Assembly: GCA_001801365.1 (NCBI GenBank)
Contig: MGXL01000050.1
Span: 10,871-18,178 of the forward strand
Source of the DNA: Gammaproteobacteria bacterium RBG_16_57_12
GTDB lineage: Bacteria; Pseudomonadota; Gammaproteobacteria; RBG-16-57-12
Length of the DNA: 7,308 nucleotides
Direction of reading: 5' to 3'
Both the position numbers and the translations under genes were made by a program. Numbering within the stretch: position 1 is the stretch's first letter; each line of letters begins with the position of its first letter. The notes below the pieces were generated by a model. The model was not told the DNA's origin and searched no databases. It worked only from the letters and a program-made list of their open reading frames with translations. Shown piece after piece: positions 6,495 to 7,308 of the stretch.

Positions 6495-7308
6495 TGCAGC
6501 ATCAGCCCGGCAAAAACCGTCGCCCCCAGCCAGTTGTTGTTTTTAAACGCCTGAAAACACCGGTGCAGCTCCCGGTCCTTGATCAGGTATTGCTGATAGG
6601 CCGACAGGCCCGCCGCCACCGTCACACCGGCGTAGTAATACCTGCCCAGCTCAAGCTGCACCCCGATCAATAACAGGGTCAGCAACATGGATACTTGAAG
6701 AATGCCGATCATCCCCCGATCGGCGTCGCCAAAGAGTATCGCGGTGGACTTTATCCCGATCTTCAGATCATCTTCACGGTCTACCATGGCATACATCGTG
6801 TCATAGGCCACCGCCCACAATACTGTCGCCACCAACATCAGCCAGGCCACCGGGGGCACCGTATCGGTCTGGGCGGCAAAGGCCATGGGGACCGCCCAGC
6901 CGAAGGCCAGTCCGAGAAACACCTGTGGCAGATAGGTATGCCGTTTCATATAGGGATAAATCATGGCCAGCACCGCCGCCACCAGCGACAACAGAATGGT
7001 CAGGCGATTGAGCAACAACACCGGCAGAAAGGCCAGGATGCACAGCACGATAAAGAGAGTGACCGCCTGGCGGGTGGAAATAACACCGGCGGCCAGGGGG
7101 CGGCTACGGGTACGCTCGACATGGGGATCAAATCTGCGATCGGCGATATCATTGATCACGCAGCCGGCCGACCGCATCAGGATAACCCCGGCGACAAACA
7201 CCATGACCACCAGCAGATCGGGCTTGCCTTCGCCAGCCACCCACAAGGCCCATAGGGTGGGCCACAGCAGCAGGTAAAGCCCGATCGGCTTGTCCAGGCG
7301 CATCAATA
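6479..7308 (-). CDS. ubiA: 4-hydroxybenzoate octaprenyltransferase (5' end off window)
   Basis: UbiA transfers a polyprenyl chain onto 4-hydroxybenzoate in the inner membrane, the second step of ubiquinone synthesis. About 275 codons are visible and the frame is open to the right edge. The product is hydrophobic with many membrane segments. Both Asp-rich prenyl-diphosphate/magnesium motifs are intact: NDIADRRFD (52-60 of the visible part) and [13 protein letters not shown] (168-180). [18 protein letters not shown] and [12 protein letters not shown] are close to the E. coli sequence. A TTG at 7306 and ATG at 7303 could be mistaken for starts, but E. coli UbiA has about 15 more residues before the equivalent LMR-DKP, and the TTG corresponds to that internal Leu. 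The true start is therefore probably outside the window. In many gammas ubiC precedes ubiA; that cannot be checked here. It ends 120 bases before kdsD. Confidence 0.97.
   Translation of the reverse strand, partial: LMRLDKPIGLYLLLWPTLWALWVAGEGKPDLLVVMVFVAGVILMRSAGCVINDIADRRFDPHVERTRSRPLAAGVISTRQAVTLFIVLCILAFLPVLLLNRLTILLSLVAAVLAMIYPYMKRHTYLPQVFLGLAFGWAVPMAFAAQTDTVPPVAWLMLVATVLWAVAYDTMYAMVDREDDLKIGIKSTAILFGDADRGMIGILQVSMLLTLLLIGVQLELGRYYYAGVTVAAGLSAYQQYLIKDRELHRCFQAFKNNNWLGATVFAGLMLHYLTR

Noticed and set aside
7301..7306. TTG 7306 or ATG 7303 as the start of ubiA
   Set aside because: Both align with internal Leu-Met residues of E. coli UbiA and have only two bases of upstream sequence in the window; the gene more likely starts beyond the edge.
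1..7308. Mobile element, CRISPR array, tRNA/rRNA or other novel system
   Set aside because: I saw no spaced direct repeats, transposase or integrase, tRNA-like cloverleaf or unassigned gene; nearly all of the window is explained by ten conserved genes.

Overview
The window looks like chromosomal housekeeping DNA from a gammaproteobacterium outside the Enterobacterales. All ten recognisable genes are on the minus strand. Their proteins resemble gammaproteobacterial families from end to end. The complete hprK start next to ptsN argues against the enteric layout, where rapZ and npr follow ptsN and HPr kinase is absent. It suits lineages such as Xanthomonadales, Chromatiales or related sulfur/nitrogen-oxidising gammas. 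The genus cannot be fixed from this sequence.

Read in the direction of transcription (high to low coordinates) the layout is: ubiA (ubiquinone, 5' end off the window), a 120-base gap with a plausible extended -10 promoter, kdsD and kdsC (Kdo synthesis), lptC-lptA-lptB (lipopolysaccharide transport, overlapping genes), an 84-base gap, rpoN (sigma-54), hpf (ribosome hibernation), ptsN (EIIA-Ntr), and the first 188 codons of hprK (HPr kinase/phosphorylase), which runs off the left edge. Coding density is very high. No stretch over about 120 bases lacks a gene, and there are no RNA genes, mobile elements, CRISPR arrays or clear intrinsic terminators.

Functionally, kdsD and kdsC make Kdo, the sugar that joins lipid A to the LPS core. 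LptB, LptC and LptA belong to the machine that extracts LPS from the inner membrane and carries it across the periplasm. RpoN, HPF, PtsN and HprK form a regulatory block linking nitrogen/carbon status, stationary-phase ribosome storage and phosphotransfer control. This joint LPS plus sigma-54/PTS-Ntr cluster is a known conserved neighbourhood.

I found no convincing undescribed system. The points worth a second look are small: hairpins ahead of ptsN, a degenerate sigma-54-like element ahead of rpoN itself, the extended -10 promoter ahead of kdsD, the placement of ubiA beside this cluster, and several starts that naive longest-frame calling would place too far upstream.
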